Assembly: GCA_964384335.1 (NCBI GenBank)
Contig: CAYLKN010000008.1
Location: forward strand, 11,996-75,995
Source: JAUICS01 sp964384335
GTDB taxonomy: Bacteria; Pseudomonadota; Alphaproteobacteria; Micavibrionales; Micavibrionaceae
DNA length: 64,000 nt
Direction of reading: 5' to 3'
Below the pieces are notes generated by a model, which saw nothing but the letters and a program-made list of their open reading frames with translations, did no database searches and was not told the DNA's origin. The position numbers and the translations under genes were made by a program. Shown in pieces: positions 9,415 to 18,515 of the stretch; within the stretch, counting starts at the first letter, position 1; each line of letters starts with the position of its first letter.

Positions 9415-10053
9415 ATGATATATAAAATGTTTGGAAGAGCTAAGGCATTTTATAGAAAACAGAGATTCTGGATTGATCAACGTTATCATCATAATTACTC
9501 ATTTATTCACATAAATAAGTGCGGCGGAACAAGCGTTGAGAAGTTTTTGGGAATACCAAAGGTTCATGATACTGCCGCCCATCGAATTAAAATGATTGGA
9601 AAAGAAAGATGGGATAATCGTTTTACATTCGCCTTAGTAAGACACCCGTATTCAAAAGTTGTTTCTCACTACAATTACAGGGTTAAGAAAAATAAAACTA
9701 ATTTAAAGCATTCTTTTCTTGATCTTAATGACTGGGTAAAGTTTTCATATGGCGCTAAAGATCCAGAATATTATGATAAACCATTAATGTTTGCACCATG
9801 TTACAGCTGGTTAGTATATAACGGTGCTATTGTTGTGGAATGTATTATCAAACTTGAAGACATCGATCGCGACTGGCCTAAAATCTGTGAAAATTTAAAA
9901 CTCTACCACAAACCCCTGCCAAAAGCTAACCGGACTTCTGGTAACACTATTCAGGCCGCATTTGATCAGTTAGACGATGAAGCGGTTTCCATAATACATA
10001 ATCATTTCCGTGACGATTTCACTGAGTTTAAATATGACAAGCTTTCTCGTTGA
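9415..10053 (+). CDS. Sulfotransferase-family-like protein, AT-rich
   Basis: A 212-residue protein with the hallmarks of the sulfotransferase_2 (Golgi carbohydrate sulfotransferase-like) fold. HINKCGGTSVEKFL fits the 5'-phosphosulfate loop that binds PAPS. FALVRHPYSKVVSHYNYR fits the 3'-phosphate motif (Arg ... Ser). It would transfer sulfate to a glycan or similar acceptor. The gene is visibly richer in A and T than guaA or prfB and stands alone between terminators, which suggests acquisition by transfer. An AGGAA Shine-Dalgarno sits directly before the ATG. The acceptor is unknown. Confidence 0.72.
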   Translation: MIYKMFGRAKAFYRKQRFWIDQRYHHNYSFIHINKCGGTSVEKFLGIPKVHDTAAHRIKMIGKERWDNRFTFALVRHPYSKVVSHYNYRVKKNKTNLKHSFLDLNDWVKFSYGAKDPEYYDKPLMFAPCYSWLVYNGAIVVECIIKLEDIDRDWPKICENLKLYHKPLPKANRTSGNTIQAAFDQLDDEAVSIIHNHFRDDFTEFKYDKLSR

Positions 10054-10123
10054 TGAGTGAACCATAAGATGCCCAAAAGAAACCAAGCGGTGACTTTGGT
10101 AAGCTTTGAGAAGAACGAATAGA

Positions 10124-10174
10124 AAAGGCTAATCCAGAACACCCCTAAATTTCGGGGGGATTACCTTTGGCTTT
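10124..10174. terminator. Bidirectional terminator between convergent genes
   Basis: AAAGG-c-TAATCC, a 6-nt bulge and CCCC (10124-10145) pair with GGGG, GGATTA and CCTTT (10154-10168) around an 8-nt loop. A CTTTT run follows on the plus strand, and CCTTTTCT follows on the minus strand. It lies exactly between the stops of two convergent genes. Confidence 0.6.
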
Positions 10175-10177
10175 TAT

Positions 10178-10546
10178 CTAAAAAAGATTTTTTTCAACCC
10201 GCATGACAAAATCAGCGGGCTCGAAAGGTTTAACGATATAATCCCTGGCACCCAGTGAAATGCTTTCCATCACATCTGTGATTGTGTTGACCCCGGTCAT
10301 CAAGATAATGGGGATGGGATTTGTTTCAGGATTGCCCTTAAGGGCCTTAATGACATCATTTCCATCCAGCCCCGGCATTTTCCGGTCCAGAATGACTATG
10401 GCCGGCATGTTGCTTTCCGCCATGGCAATCCCTTCCTCGCCGTCCATGGCCTGAATGATCCTGTATCCTTTTTCAGTCAGGATCACTCCCACGATATCCA
10501 GTATCGTCTGGTCGTCATCAACAACAAGTATTTTTTCGCCCGCCAC
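10178..10546 (-). CDS. Single-domain response regulator (CheY/DivK-like receiver)
   Basis: A 122-residue receiver domain without an output domain. The acidic pocket VVDDDQ is near residues 7-12. The phosphoacceptor is the Asp in IVILDRKMPG, near residue 53. The switch Thr is in ILMTG, and the Lys in VKPFEPADF is present. Such proteins relay phosphate or act by protein contact. Ninety bp upstream on the same strand is an Hpt protein, so the pair may form a phosphorelay. Its kinase is not identified. Confidence 0.87.
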   Translation of the reverse strand: MAGEKILVVDDDQTILDIVGVILTEKGYRIIQAMDGEEGIAMAESNMPAIVILDRKMPGLDGNDVIKALKGNPETNPIPIILMTGVNTITDVMESISLGARDYIVKPFEPADFVMRVEKNLF

Positions 10547-10634
10547 AGTGGTAACTCCTTAATAATTTCTAAAGCTAATATATAACAGGAACGCGCGTGT
10601 GCAAATTCAATACGTGCGCATGTTATAGCCAGGC

Positions 10635-11048
10635 TTATTTTGACTGAAACGCTTTAAGGCTCGCTATCGTTTGTTTAAAACCGTCTTCAATTTCGTCCCA
10701 GCAGTCCTTAATCACGTCAACCTTTCCTTCTATCCCCGCGATTTCGATTCGAGAGGCCAGGTGAGAGGCACCCAGCGCACCAATCTGTGCGCTGGAAGAC
10801 TTCAATGCATGTGCCGGATCGATAATATTTTCGCCCTCATTACAGGAAATGTGCTTTTCTATGCGGGTCATGACTGTATGTAATTCATCAATGTATTTAT
10901 CAAGATAAAGTGCGAAATTTTCCTTTCCGATCTGCGTTTGCATATCGTCTACGATCTCAGGGTCCACAATATGAATTTCCCTGTCTCCGAGGCTCGGATG
11001 GCCGGTCAGTGCAATATCAAGACGAGTTAATAATGGTGTCAAATTCAT
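10635..11048 (-). CDS. Hpt-domain phosphotransfer protein
   Basis: A 137-residue all-helical protein carrying an HPt domain in its C-terminal part. The phospho-accepting histidine lies in DPAHALKSSSAQIGALGAS, the usual H-x-L-K-[GS]-S-[AS] signature. It would shuttle phosphoryl groups between a hybrid kinase and a receiver. The single-domain response regulator is the next gene downstream. Divergent from prfB. Confidence 0.82.
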   Translation of the reverse strand: MNLTPLLTRLDIALTGHPSLGDREIHIVDPEIVDDMQTQIGKENFALYLDKYIDELHTVMTRIEKHISCNEGENIIDPAHALKSSSAQIGALGASHLASRIEIAGIEGKVDVIKDCWDEIEDGFKQTIASLKAFQSK

Positions 11049-11179
11049 AATTTAAGTGATGTTTATTTCTTTAGCTGTCAAAGTGGAATGAACAGAGAAT
11101 ATTGATATAAATAGCTTATATAATTAAAAACATATATGTACTAACAAAGAAAGCAATAACACCCATACCGGAGAAAACT

Positions 11180-12293
11180 ATGAAAGCTGAAACACAGGAT
11201 ATCGTTAACAATATTGAACAGTCCCTGAATCATATACGGAGGTATCTTTGACTGGGATAATGCCCTTAGAAAACTTGAAGAGCTGAATGCCCTTGCCGAA
11301 GATCCTGGACTTTGGGACAACCACGAAAAAGCCCAGAAACTTATGCAGGAACGCACTGCACTCGAAAGCCGTATTGGTGATGTAAAGGGGCTTGAGTCCC
11401 GCCTTCGTGAAACTGTTGAAATGATTGAGCTCGGCGAGGAGGAAGGGGACGCAGCGGTTGTCGCCGATGCCGAAAAAGATCTCTCCGCAATCATGAAAGA
11501 ATCGGATAAGCTTGAGCTTCGCAGCCTGCTGTCCGGTGAGGCAGACGATAAAAGCGCCTATCTGGAAGTCAATGCGGGGGCAGGCGGGACGGAAGCTCAG
11601 GACTGGGCCCAGATGCTTTTGCGTATGTATACCCGCTGGGCGGAGCAGAACGGTTACAAGATTACAGAGCTGGAAAAAACGTCCGGGGAGGAAGCCGGGA
11701 TAAAGTCGGCCACAATCGAAATAGAGGGTCATCAGGCTTATGGGTGGCTTAAAACAGAAAACGGCGTTCACAGGCTGGTTCGTATTTCTCCGTTTGATTC
11801 AAATGCAAGACGTCATACAAGCTTTGCCTCCGTTGCGGTGTCCCCGGTCATTGACGACACAATCACGATAGATGTGGACGAAAAAGATCTGCGCATTGAT
11901 ACGTTCCGCTCCAGCGGGGCGGGCGGACAGCATGTGAATACGACGGACAGTGCAGTCCGCATCACGCACATACCGACCGGGATCGCCGTCTCATGCCAGA
12001 GCGAAAGGTCACAACACCAGAACAAGGCGCATGCCATGAATATGCTAAAAGCCAGACTGTATGATCGGGAACTGCAGGAAAGGGAGGAGCAGCGCCAGAA
12101 ACTTCAGGGTGAAAAATCGGATATAGCATGGGGGCACCAGATCCGCTCCTACGTCCTGCATCCCTACCAGATGATCAAGGACCTCCGCACAGGACACGAA
12201 ACATCCTCTTCCCAGTCTGTTCTGGACGGGGACATCGACCGCTTCCTTGAATTGTCTCTGGCGCACGGGATCGAGAAGGATAAGCAGGAGTGA
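11180..12293 (+). CDS. prfB: Peptide chain release factor 2, with programmed +1 frameshift
   Basis: RF2 recognises UGA and UAA and triggers peptide release. The zero frame starts at ATG 11180 and reads 23 codons to an in-frame TGA at 11249-11251. Shifting +1 after the CTT codon continues the protein from GAC 11250 to the stop at 12293, giving about 370 residues. The shift site is AGG-TAT-CTT-TGA-C with a Shine-Dalgarno-like GGAGG just upstream, the classical RF2 autoregulatory signal: low RF2 favours the shift. RF2 marks are SPF in ISPFDSNARR and GGQ at 248-250. This is not a sequencing error. I see a good terminator 20 bp downstream. Confidence 0.97.
11236..11252 (+). promoter_or_regulatory. 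RF2 programmed ribosomal frameshift site
   Basis: Bases 11236-11252 contain CGGAGG, TATCTT and TGA followed by C. The GGAGG acts as an internal Shine-Dalgarno 3 nt before the slippery CTT. The poor termination context UGA-C lets the ribosome slip +1 when RF2 is scarce. Confidence 0.95.
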
Positions 12294-12312
12294 TGGCAGA
12301 TTTGTGACTCTT

Positions 12313-12358
12313 ATTCAGAACTTTTTTCATTATAGCAAAAAAGTTCTGAATGTTTTTT
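12313..12358 (+). terminator. Strong Rho-independent terminator of prfB
   Basis: Perfect 15-bp inverted repeat (12313-12327 with 12337-12351), 9-nt loop, then a run of six T at 12353-12358. It starts 20 nt after the prfB stop. Confidence 0.92.
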
Positions 12359-12446
12359 AAATTCGTATGGTCACTGAAAATCCCTTTTAGTAGGCTAATA
12401 CATATATCAGGCCTATTTTACGTCAAAGGATACAGCAGATTACAAA

Positions 12447-15284
12447 ATGCCAGTTTTAATACACCTCATAACGGCTCTCTGTCTGGCCGTTTTTCTGGTT
12501 TTGGTTCCGTCCGGCGAATCGTCGGCGCGCCAGACGTTCGGGCTTACCCCTGAAACAGACTGGAAAGTGACCCGTATCGATGCAAAAAGCCCGCAAGGCA
12601 AGCCTTATTGTGTTATGGCAACCCGCTTCAACAAGAATGTTATACTCAGCCTGGCCCAGAACGCTCAGGCAGGGAGTTCCATGGCGCTTGACTTTCAAAG
12701 CCCGAAGCTGGTTGAAGGGGCTGAATACGACCTGAAGCTAAAGGTTGAAGGGGCTGTCACCCGCGATTTCAGGGTCAATCCTGTTTCGAAGGAAGCATTT
12801 GTCGTCAGGCTTGCTTATGATCCTGAGTTTATTGACGCGCTTGTGCAAAGAAAAACTCTTGTTTTCGAATTCAAACAATCTGAACTGACCTTTGATCTTC
12901 AGAATATTGATGAGGGATTTCAAAAGCTTGCGGACTGCGTCGATAATCTTCCTGCCGATCTTGCTGCAGCATCAGAAGAACCTGCGGCGCAGAATGATGA
13001 GCAATCGAAGGACCTTCCCGCCGAGAACACTGCTGCGGAAGTCGATACTCAAACATCGAAAACTGCTCTGGCCAATGTGTCTGATGTGCCCGAAATCCGG
13101 GAAGAGGAATCGGCGCAAGAAATGGACGTGCCGGGCAACGTTAATGTGCCAAGGGGCCCTGTGCCTCTTGCCTCGAATACTGTTTCAGCAGGTGCGGCTG
13201 TCTCTGCACGGCCTTCTGGGGAAAATGCAGGCAATGAAAACGAAAATAACAATGGTAATAATAATGCGCCGCAGGTTCCTGTGCCTCCCGAAAGGCCGCA
13301 GATTGCCTCTTTAAATCAAAATACAGCATCATTAGGCGATACGGCCGCTGCGAAGTCAGAAACCTTTGGTAATCAAGATAATTCGGCCCGTATTCAGGAG
13401 CTTAAAGAGAAAGTTGTCTTTCTTGAAAACAAAAACGCCCGGCTTGAACAAACTTTAAACAGCGTCGGAAAAAGCCGTCAGGAAAATAACGATTCTTTGT
13501 CGCAAAAAACAAAGGATCTGTCTGCAAAACTGAGCGGGCTTGAAAGCAGGCAGGCAGAACTTCAGGAGGAAAGGCGAAGCCTGATTTCACAGAATAAGGC
13601 ACTTGAAAATCAATTGAAAAAGAAAGATGAGCAACTGGCACAAATTGAAAGTCAGATGCCCGATCTGCCTCAAGACGAGGTTAATGCCCTGAAAACTGAA
13701 AAACAGGTCCTTGAGCAGGAAGTTGCCGATCTGAAATTAAAGCTTGATGAGGTTATGTCGGGTAAAACCCAGGTTTCTCAGGATGTTTCTGCATTAAGTA
13801 CCCAGCTGAAAGAGCTCAACCGCAAGTATTTTGAAGAGAAGCAGCAGCTTCAGAACGAAATTGCGCGCCTTGAAGAGGATAAAAAATCACTGAACGCAAG
13901 GCTGAATTTCTCAGAATCCGCAAGGGAAAGGGTGGAACAGCTCCGTGTCCGCCTTGAAGAACAGGAACAGGAAAACGAAGCCCTTCTGGAGAAGATAGCC
14001 GCACTTGAAGTTGATCGTCTGCAGACTATAGAGCCTGCGTCAGGATCGGCCTTTGCAAGCGGTTCAGAAGAGGCTGAGAGAGAACTGATACGCCTTCGGG
14101 AAGAGAATATAAATCTGATTGAGCGTATCAACTCAATGCGCAATGCCGGTAACGGCCGGGAGTTCTGTCTGGCATCCGAAAATATGAACATCGAAAAAAT
14201 GGCCGGGCGGTATCAGGAGGCGCAGAAAGAAATTATCAGACTTGGCAAGGCGCTCAGGGACCAGCGGAAAAAATGCTCTGCCCAGGGCTCAACGGGGACG
14301 ATAGCCTCCACACTTCTTGATCCGAGATTAAGCTCCGAATCACAGAAAAAACTGTATACTTCTTTGTCAGGTCAGATTGAAAACACACAAGCGCTTTTGC
14401 AGGAACAAAGGGAAAAATACGAAGCCCGCATAAGAGCCCTCAAACAGCAACTGACCGGTCAGAAAAATCCGGATGGTGATAATTTCACCGAATCGGCGCG
14501 CGGCCAGTCACAAACTCAGAATACAGATGTTGTCGGTCTGGTTGATATTGAACCGGCAGCCGGTGGTTTTATGTCGAGACTGGCTGGTGAAATGCCTTCT
14601 GAACCAAGGCGTTCCGATACCGGCAGTCCGCCTGACCGCCCGATTTCCTTAACGGGCCGGAGTTTTGAACAACAACAACCGGTACAAACCGCACACAATT
14701 CTGCGAACAGGGACGGCAGATACCAAAAACCGTTCAGAAGCAACCCTCAAACCGCAGACGGTTCTGTTCAGGATTCGCACGCCAATACATATTCGCCGGA
14801 TAAAGGCGTTAATGCATTTAGCCAGCGACTGTCGAATCTTCTGCAAAGCGCATCAATTCCGGTAAGCGGCATGATATTTGACGTATCGGGCGGTAGCGGA
14901 AGTACAAAATCTTTCCGCTGGGATACCGGCCAGCTTTTGGGATCTGCCGATTATATTGAAATGCCCGGATCGCAGAACAGCGCTCATTTCTTCCGTGAAA
15001 TCGTCAGACAGCATCTGAACAAAATCAAGAACAGATGTGATGGCCGTTTTTCATCTCAGTTAACTGAAAAAGAAAAAATCACGGGCCCAAACGAAGGTAA
15101 GGATATAATCGGTTACTCGATCTCCTGTATTTCAAAAGGAAATCAGGATGTTTATGCTTCTCTTCTCTTTGTGAATGAAGGCACAGGAATGGTTGTTTAC
15201 AAACATGAAAGTCAGAGAGAAAACGATCATCCAGCCGCAGTGAACGCATCACGTAACCTGGCGAATGCCATTGCGTCGCTGTAA
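12447..15284 (+). CDS. Large exported coiled-coil protein of unknown function
   Basis: I do not recognise this 945-residue protein. A signal peptide (about 1-27, ending GESSARQ) leads into a beta-rich domain (about 30-170) with cysteines at PYCVMATRF and LADCVDN that could form a disulfide. A low-complexity Ala/Glu/Asn/Pro linker follows (about 170-310). Then comes a long heptad-like coiled coil (about 315-650, Leu/Glu/Lys/Gln-rich, with a few breaks), another disordered stretch (650-770) and a compact C-terminal domain (about 775-945) with two more Cys. The layout suggests a periplasmic or cell-wall-spanning scaffold. It is a single gene between the prfB terminator and the EAL gene. Confidence 0.8.
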   Translation: MPVLIHLITALCLAVFLVLVPSGESSARQTFGLTPETDWKVTRIDAKSPQGKPYCVMATRFNKNVILSLAQNAQAGSSMALDFQSPKLVEGAEYDLKLKVEGAVTRDFRVNPVSKEAFVVRLAYDPEFIDALVQRKTLVFEFKQSELTFDLQNIDEGFQKLADCVDNLPADLAAASEEPAAQNDEQSKDLPAENTAAEVDTQTSKTALANVSDVPEIREEESAQEMDVPGNVNVPRGPVPLASNTVSAGAAVSARPSGENAGNENENNNGNNNAPQVPVPPERPQIASLNQNTASLGDTAAAKSETFGNQDNSARIQELKEKVVFLENKNARLEQTLNSVGKSRQENNDSLSQKTKDLSAKLSGLESRQAELQEERRSLISQNKALENQLKKKDEQLAQIESQMPDLPQDEVNALKTEKQVLEQEVADLKLKLDEVMSGKTQVSQDVSALSTQLKELNRKYFEEKQQLQNEIARLEEDKKSLNARLNFSESARERVEQLRVRLEEQEQENEALLEKIAALEVDRLQTIEPASGSAFASGSEEAERELIRLREENINLIERINSMRNAGNGREFCLASENMNIEKMAGRYQEAQKEIIRLGKALRDQRKKCSAQGSTGTIASTLLDPRLSSESQKKLYTSLSGQIENTQALLQEQREKYEARIRALKQQLTGQKNPDGDNFTESARGQSQTQNTDVVGLVDIEPAAGGFMSRLAGEMPSEPRRSDTGSPPDRPISLTGRSFEQQQPVQTAHNSANRDGRYQKPFRSNPQTADGSVQDSHANTYSPDKGVNAFSQRLSNLLQSASIPVSGMIFDVSGGSGSTKSFRWDTGQLLGSADYIEMPGSQNSAHFFREIVRQHLNKIKNRCDGRFSSQLTEKEKITGPNEGKDIIGYSISCISKGNQDVYASLLFVNEGTGMVVYKHESQRENDHPAAVNASRNLANAIASL

Positions 15285-15429
15285 CCCGCATGTATTGCCA
15301 TTATCATTGATCGCCCCCCACTTATTTGCCAGATTGTCTTGTAAATTGATAAGCTTTATAAGGAACAGGTTTAGGATCAGAACTTATTAACACAATTATA
15401 TTTGTTTAGGTTATAGACGGGCAATCATA

Positions 15430-17199
15430 ATGACAGGCGGTTTGACAAATCCGGAAACAGAACACAAAGACCGGAAACAAGAGTCCGAAAAGAAGGTCTC
15501 CCTGATTTACAATACAGAAAGCGGTGATTGTTTTGCTTACGGTCAGGTTGAAAGCATATTTCCGGCCCTTTCTACAGACAGCAAGAATACTCTCTCTTAC
15601 GATGATATAGTTGAATATATCAATCCCATGGATATGCCGCTGCGCAGACGCCATATTCATAACGCAATACATAGTGTCAGGGAAGGTTCAGAATCCATGC
15701 CCTATAAAGCATCTTTCAGAATCAGTGCAAGAAATGATGATACAAAAGACTGGCACTGGATTGAAGAACAGGGTGTTGTGTTTAAGGATCCTGAAACCGG
15801 CACTATCAAGACTCACAGTATCTGGACCCTGAAAAAGGGAAGTGGCCTGATGTCACCCCTGACACCGGATTCACCAGTAAAAAACGGGCATGAGAAGAAA
15901 CTGGAGCGCCAGTTTCCAGGTCTGCATTTCGAGAGGGAAAAGAACAGGCAGGAGATGATTATCGCCATTGAAAACTGGTATAGCTCGGAAACGTCTAACC
16001 TTCTCGATAAAGGATATTTCCTTGCCGTGGGTCTGGAGGGACTCTCCCTCATTAATCAGGCTTACGGATCAGAATTCACTGACAATATTATAGTTGAGGC
16101 ACAGAAAAAGCTGGAAAATATCCTTAACGAGGCGATTTGTGTCCGCAGGATAAGCGGAAACACTTTCGGGCTGTTTGTAAGCGGCCAGATTTGGCGGCCG
16201 ATGCGGGCCATGGCAGGCCATATTATTGCCTCTTTTTTCGAACAGGCTTTCCATCATGAAAACGAAAAACTGCATATTGCTGTTTCCGTTGGCGGAATTG
16301 TATTCAAGAAAAACCTTGAAAGTCCTGCCAATGTGATTGCAAAAGCGGAAAAAGCCCTGCAGCTTGCAACAGAACAGGGCCGCGGCAGTTTCATTCAGTA
16401 CAAACCGGATCTGGACGACCCTCAATACAGTACGCATTCCCTGTTAAAGGCAGGAGAGGTTTTTATGGATGCGTTTCACGAAAACAGACTGAAACTCGCA
16501 TATCAGCCAATTGTAAACGTCCGGGATAACAGCGTTTCCTTTTATGAGTGTCTTTTGCGCATTGTTGATCCGGAAGGTCACCTGATTTCTGCGGGTACTT
16601 TTATCCCTGCGCTTGAGAAGCTCGGTATGATGAAAATTGTTGACCAGTTCAGCATACAGCAGGGTATACAGGAACTGCTCAGTATGGATGACATAAATTT
16701 TTCAGTTAACGTTACAAACTGGACACTTACAGATGATGAATGGCTGGAAAACGTTGTCGAAATGCTCAAAGGGCGGGAAGAAATCGCAAAACGTCTGGTG
16801 ATAGAAATCACAGAAAACTCGGTTATGCGAGATATCGATAAAACGGCAAGGCATATAAATATTTTAAGAGATCTTGGCTGCAGGATCGCCCTGGATGATT
16901 TTGGGGCGGGGCATACGAATTATGCCCAGCTCAGCAGGCTGAACATCGATGTCGTGAAAATCGACAAATCCTTCATTCAGGAAGCGCATAAGAAAAACAA
17001 CAAGCTGTTTATACAGACACTAAGCAAGCTGGCATCCGGCATGAATATCCAGACGGTGGGTGAGGGGGCGGAAGATCAGGATGCTGTTCGCATGTTGACC
17101 GATGACGGCATCCATCAGATACAGGGCTATATCCACGGCATGCCGAATATTGACCGCAAGTGGCTTTTAGAAGATTTTAAATCCCGTGGAAATTTGTAA
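15430..17199 (+). CDS. PAS-like / degenerate GGDEF / EAL c-di-GMP phosphodiesterase
   Basis: A 589-residue soluble protein. Residues about 20-130 look like a PAS sensor (WHWIEEQGVVFKDPETG). About 190-320 is a GGDEF fold in which the signature is replaced by ISGNTFGLF, so it should not make c-di-GMP. About 340-585 is an EAL domain with the residues needed for hydrolysis: ECLLR (Glu kept), an Asn in NVTNWT, ITENSV, ALDDFGAG, KIDKSFI and GEGAED. The likely role is to hydrolyse c-di-GMP, with the GGDEF remnant possibly binding GTP as a regulator. It is one of two c-di-GMP proteins here (see pleD). Confidence 0.88.
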   Translation: MTGGLTNPETEHKDRKQESEKKVSLIYNTESGDCFAYGQVESIFPALSTDSKNTLSYDDIVEYINPMDMPLRRRHIHNAIHSVREGSESMPYKASFRISARNDDTKDWHWIEEQGVVFKDPETGTIKTHSIWTLKKGSGLMSPLTPDSPVKNGHEKKLERQFPGLHFEREKNRQEMIIAIENWYSSETSNLLDKGYFLAVGLEGLSLINQAYGSEFTDNIIVEAQKKLENILNEAICVRRISGNTFGLFVSGQIWRPMRAMAGHIIASFFEQAFHHENEKLHIAVSVGGIVFKKNLESPANVIAKAEKALQLATEQGRGSFIQYKPDLDDPQYSTHSLLKAGEVFMDAFHENRLKLAYQPIVNVRDNSVSFYECLLRIVDPEGHLISAGTFIPALEKLGMMKIVDQFSIQQGIQELLSMDDINFSVNVTNWTLTDDEWLENVVEMLKGREEIAKRLVIEITENSVMRDIDKTARHINILRDLGCRIALDDFGAGHTNYAQLSRLNIDVVKIDKSFIQEAHKKNNKLFIQTLSKLASGMNIQTVGEGAEDQDAVRMLTDDGIHQIQGYIHGMPNIDRKWLLEDFKSRGNL

Positions 17200-17215
17200 C
17201 TCTGAAGGTTCCTGA

Positions 17216-17231
17216 TCCGGGGCTGCCCGGA
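17216..17231. terminator. Short hairpin between convergent genes
   Basis: TCCGGG (17216-17221), loop GCTG, CCCGGA (17226-17231): a perfect 6-bp stem between two convergent stops. No T-run follows, so it is at best a weak bidirectional terminator. Confidence 0.3.
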
Positions 17232-17247
17232 CCCAGGTTAGCGTACC

Positions 17248-18468
17248 CTAATTCCGGCGCGGAAAAAGCCGTGCACCCTCCGGTGTCGGATCGGTTGGCA
17301 GTTGCATCTTCCGGTGAAGCATAAAGGCTTCCTCAATCAGATCATGGAGCAGATCAGGGAAATAAACCGGATTTTCAAGAGCGTCCCACAGGAAGTATCC
17401 GAATGATCCGGGACAGGGATTGAGTTCGTTAAACCATGATTTGCCGCTTTTTTTGTCGTGTAAGAAGTCAAGACGGGGACAACCGGACCCGTCAACACGT
17501 TCAAAAATCTGGTGCGCCCAGTTTTGAATATCGGTTTTCATGGTTTCCGGTATTTCCGGATTAATATCCCGTGTCAGGGACAACATGCCCTGACTTGCCG
17601 TCCCGGACATTTTTCCGCTGCTTTTCTGACCTGATTTTCCTTCGCCGCTTATGTATTTCTCTTTGAAATCGAGAAGCTCGCCTTTGCTTTTTGGGCGTTC
17701 GATCACTGAATACTCTACTTTTCCGTTTACTTTGCGGATTGCGATGTTGTATTCCTCAAGGTTTTCAACGCAAGGCTCGATAATCGCTTTAAAGTCAAAC
17801 TGAAACAGCTCAGCGAGAAGGGCGCGGGCCTCCTCCAGTTTGTCCGCTTTCCCAACGCCGATACTGCTGCCCAGATGTGCGGGTTTTATAATGCAGGGAA
17901 ATTTGATTTTACTCGCCTTTAATACGTCTTCTATCCGGTCTTTTGAAACCTGCGTTCCATCTTCGCTTCTGTTCAGAACGGCAAAGGGCAGATGCGGTAC
18001 ACCGGTCCCGGAAAGCATATGTTTTGTTGCCACTTTGTCCATGAAGACACAGGACGCTTTCGTCCGCATCCCTGTATAGGGAACATTGGCAAGATCCATG
18101 AGACCCTGAAAGGGACCATCCTCACCGATGAGACCGTGAAAAGCCGGTAAGGCAACATCGAATTCGGCGGCCGGATATTGGCCGATCAGTTTTGTTTTTT
18201 TTGGTATAAGACGTCCCAGACCTCTGGCGGATAAATCGAGGGTTACGGGCATAAGGGTATCAATCAGGCCCTGCGTTAACATGTAATTTCCACGGTCACG
18301 CAAAGCATCCCCCGTGAGCCATCGCCCCTGAAAATCCACGTATACAGGGAATGAGTCATAAATACGGGAATCAAGGGCCTGAAGCGCTTGCAAGCCGGTA
18401 ATGATGCTGACATCATGTTCTGGTGAGCGTCCGCCAAAAAAAACCGCTACACGTTTTCTGTCGGGCAT
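17248..18468 (-). CDS. D-alanine--D-alanine ligase family protein (ATP-grasp)
   Basis: A 406-residue ATP-grasp ligase. The start RVAVFFGGRSPEHDVSIITG is the classical Ddl N-terminus. Later marks are FHGLIGEDGPFQGLMDL, the ATP-binding IKPAHLGSSIGVGK, and ELNPCPGSFGYFLWDAL in place of the usual E-x-N-T-x-P-G-M. It is longer than common Ddl (about 306-370) because of an insertion near 265-295 rich in Gly, Ser and Lys. It would ligate two D-Ala, or D-Ala with another acceptor given the altered C-terminal motif. Its start lies 47 bp from the divergent hydrolase–MurF-like operon, which suggests one cell-wall locus. Confidence 0.85.
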   Translation of the reverse strand: MPDRKRVAVFFGGRSPEHDVSIITGLQALQALDSRIYDSFPVYVDFQGRWLTGDALRDRGNYMLTQGLIDTLMPVTLDLSARGLGRLIPKKTKLIGQYPAAEFDVALPAFHGLIGEDGPFQGLMDLANVPYTGMRTKASCVFMDKVATKHMLSGTGVPHLPFAVLNRSEDGTQVSKDRIEDVLKASKIKFPCIIKPAHLGSSIGVGKADKLEEARALLAELFQFDFKAIIEPCVENLEEYNIAIRKVNGKVEYSVIERPKSKGELLDFKEKYISGEGKSGQKSSGKMSGTASQGMLSLTRDINPEIPETMKTDIQNWAHQIFERVDGSGCPRLDFLHDKKSGKSWFNELNPCPGSFGYFLWDALENPVYFPDLLHDLIEEAFMLHRKMQLPTDPTPEGARLFPRRN

Positions 18469-18515
18469 TTTAAACCTCTTATCTACATAAGATCATTGCT
18501 AATGATAGATTAAGC

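Noticed and set aside
11180..11251. prfB as a pseudogene or sequencing frameshift
   Set aside because: The junction carries every element of the known RF2 programmed frameshift signal.
13216..13311. Asn-rich low-complexity stretch as a DNA repeat element
   Set aside because: It is coding sequence for a disordered linker in the coiled-coil protein, without direct repeats at DNA level.
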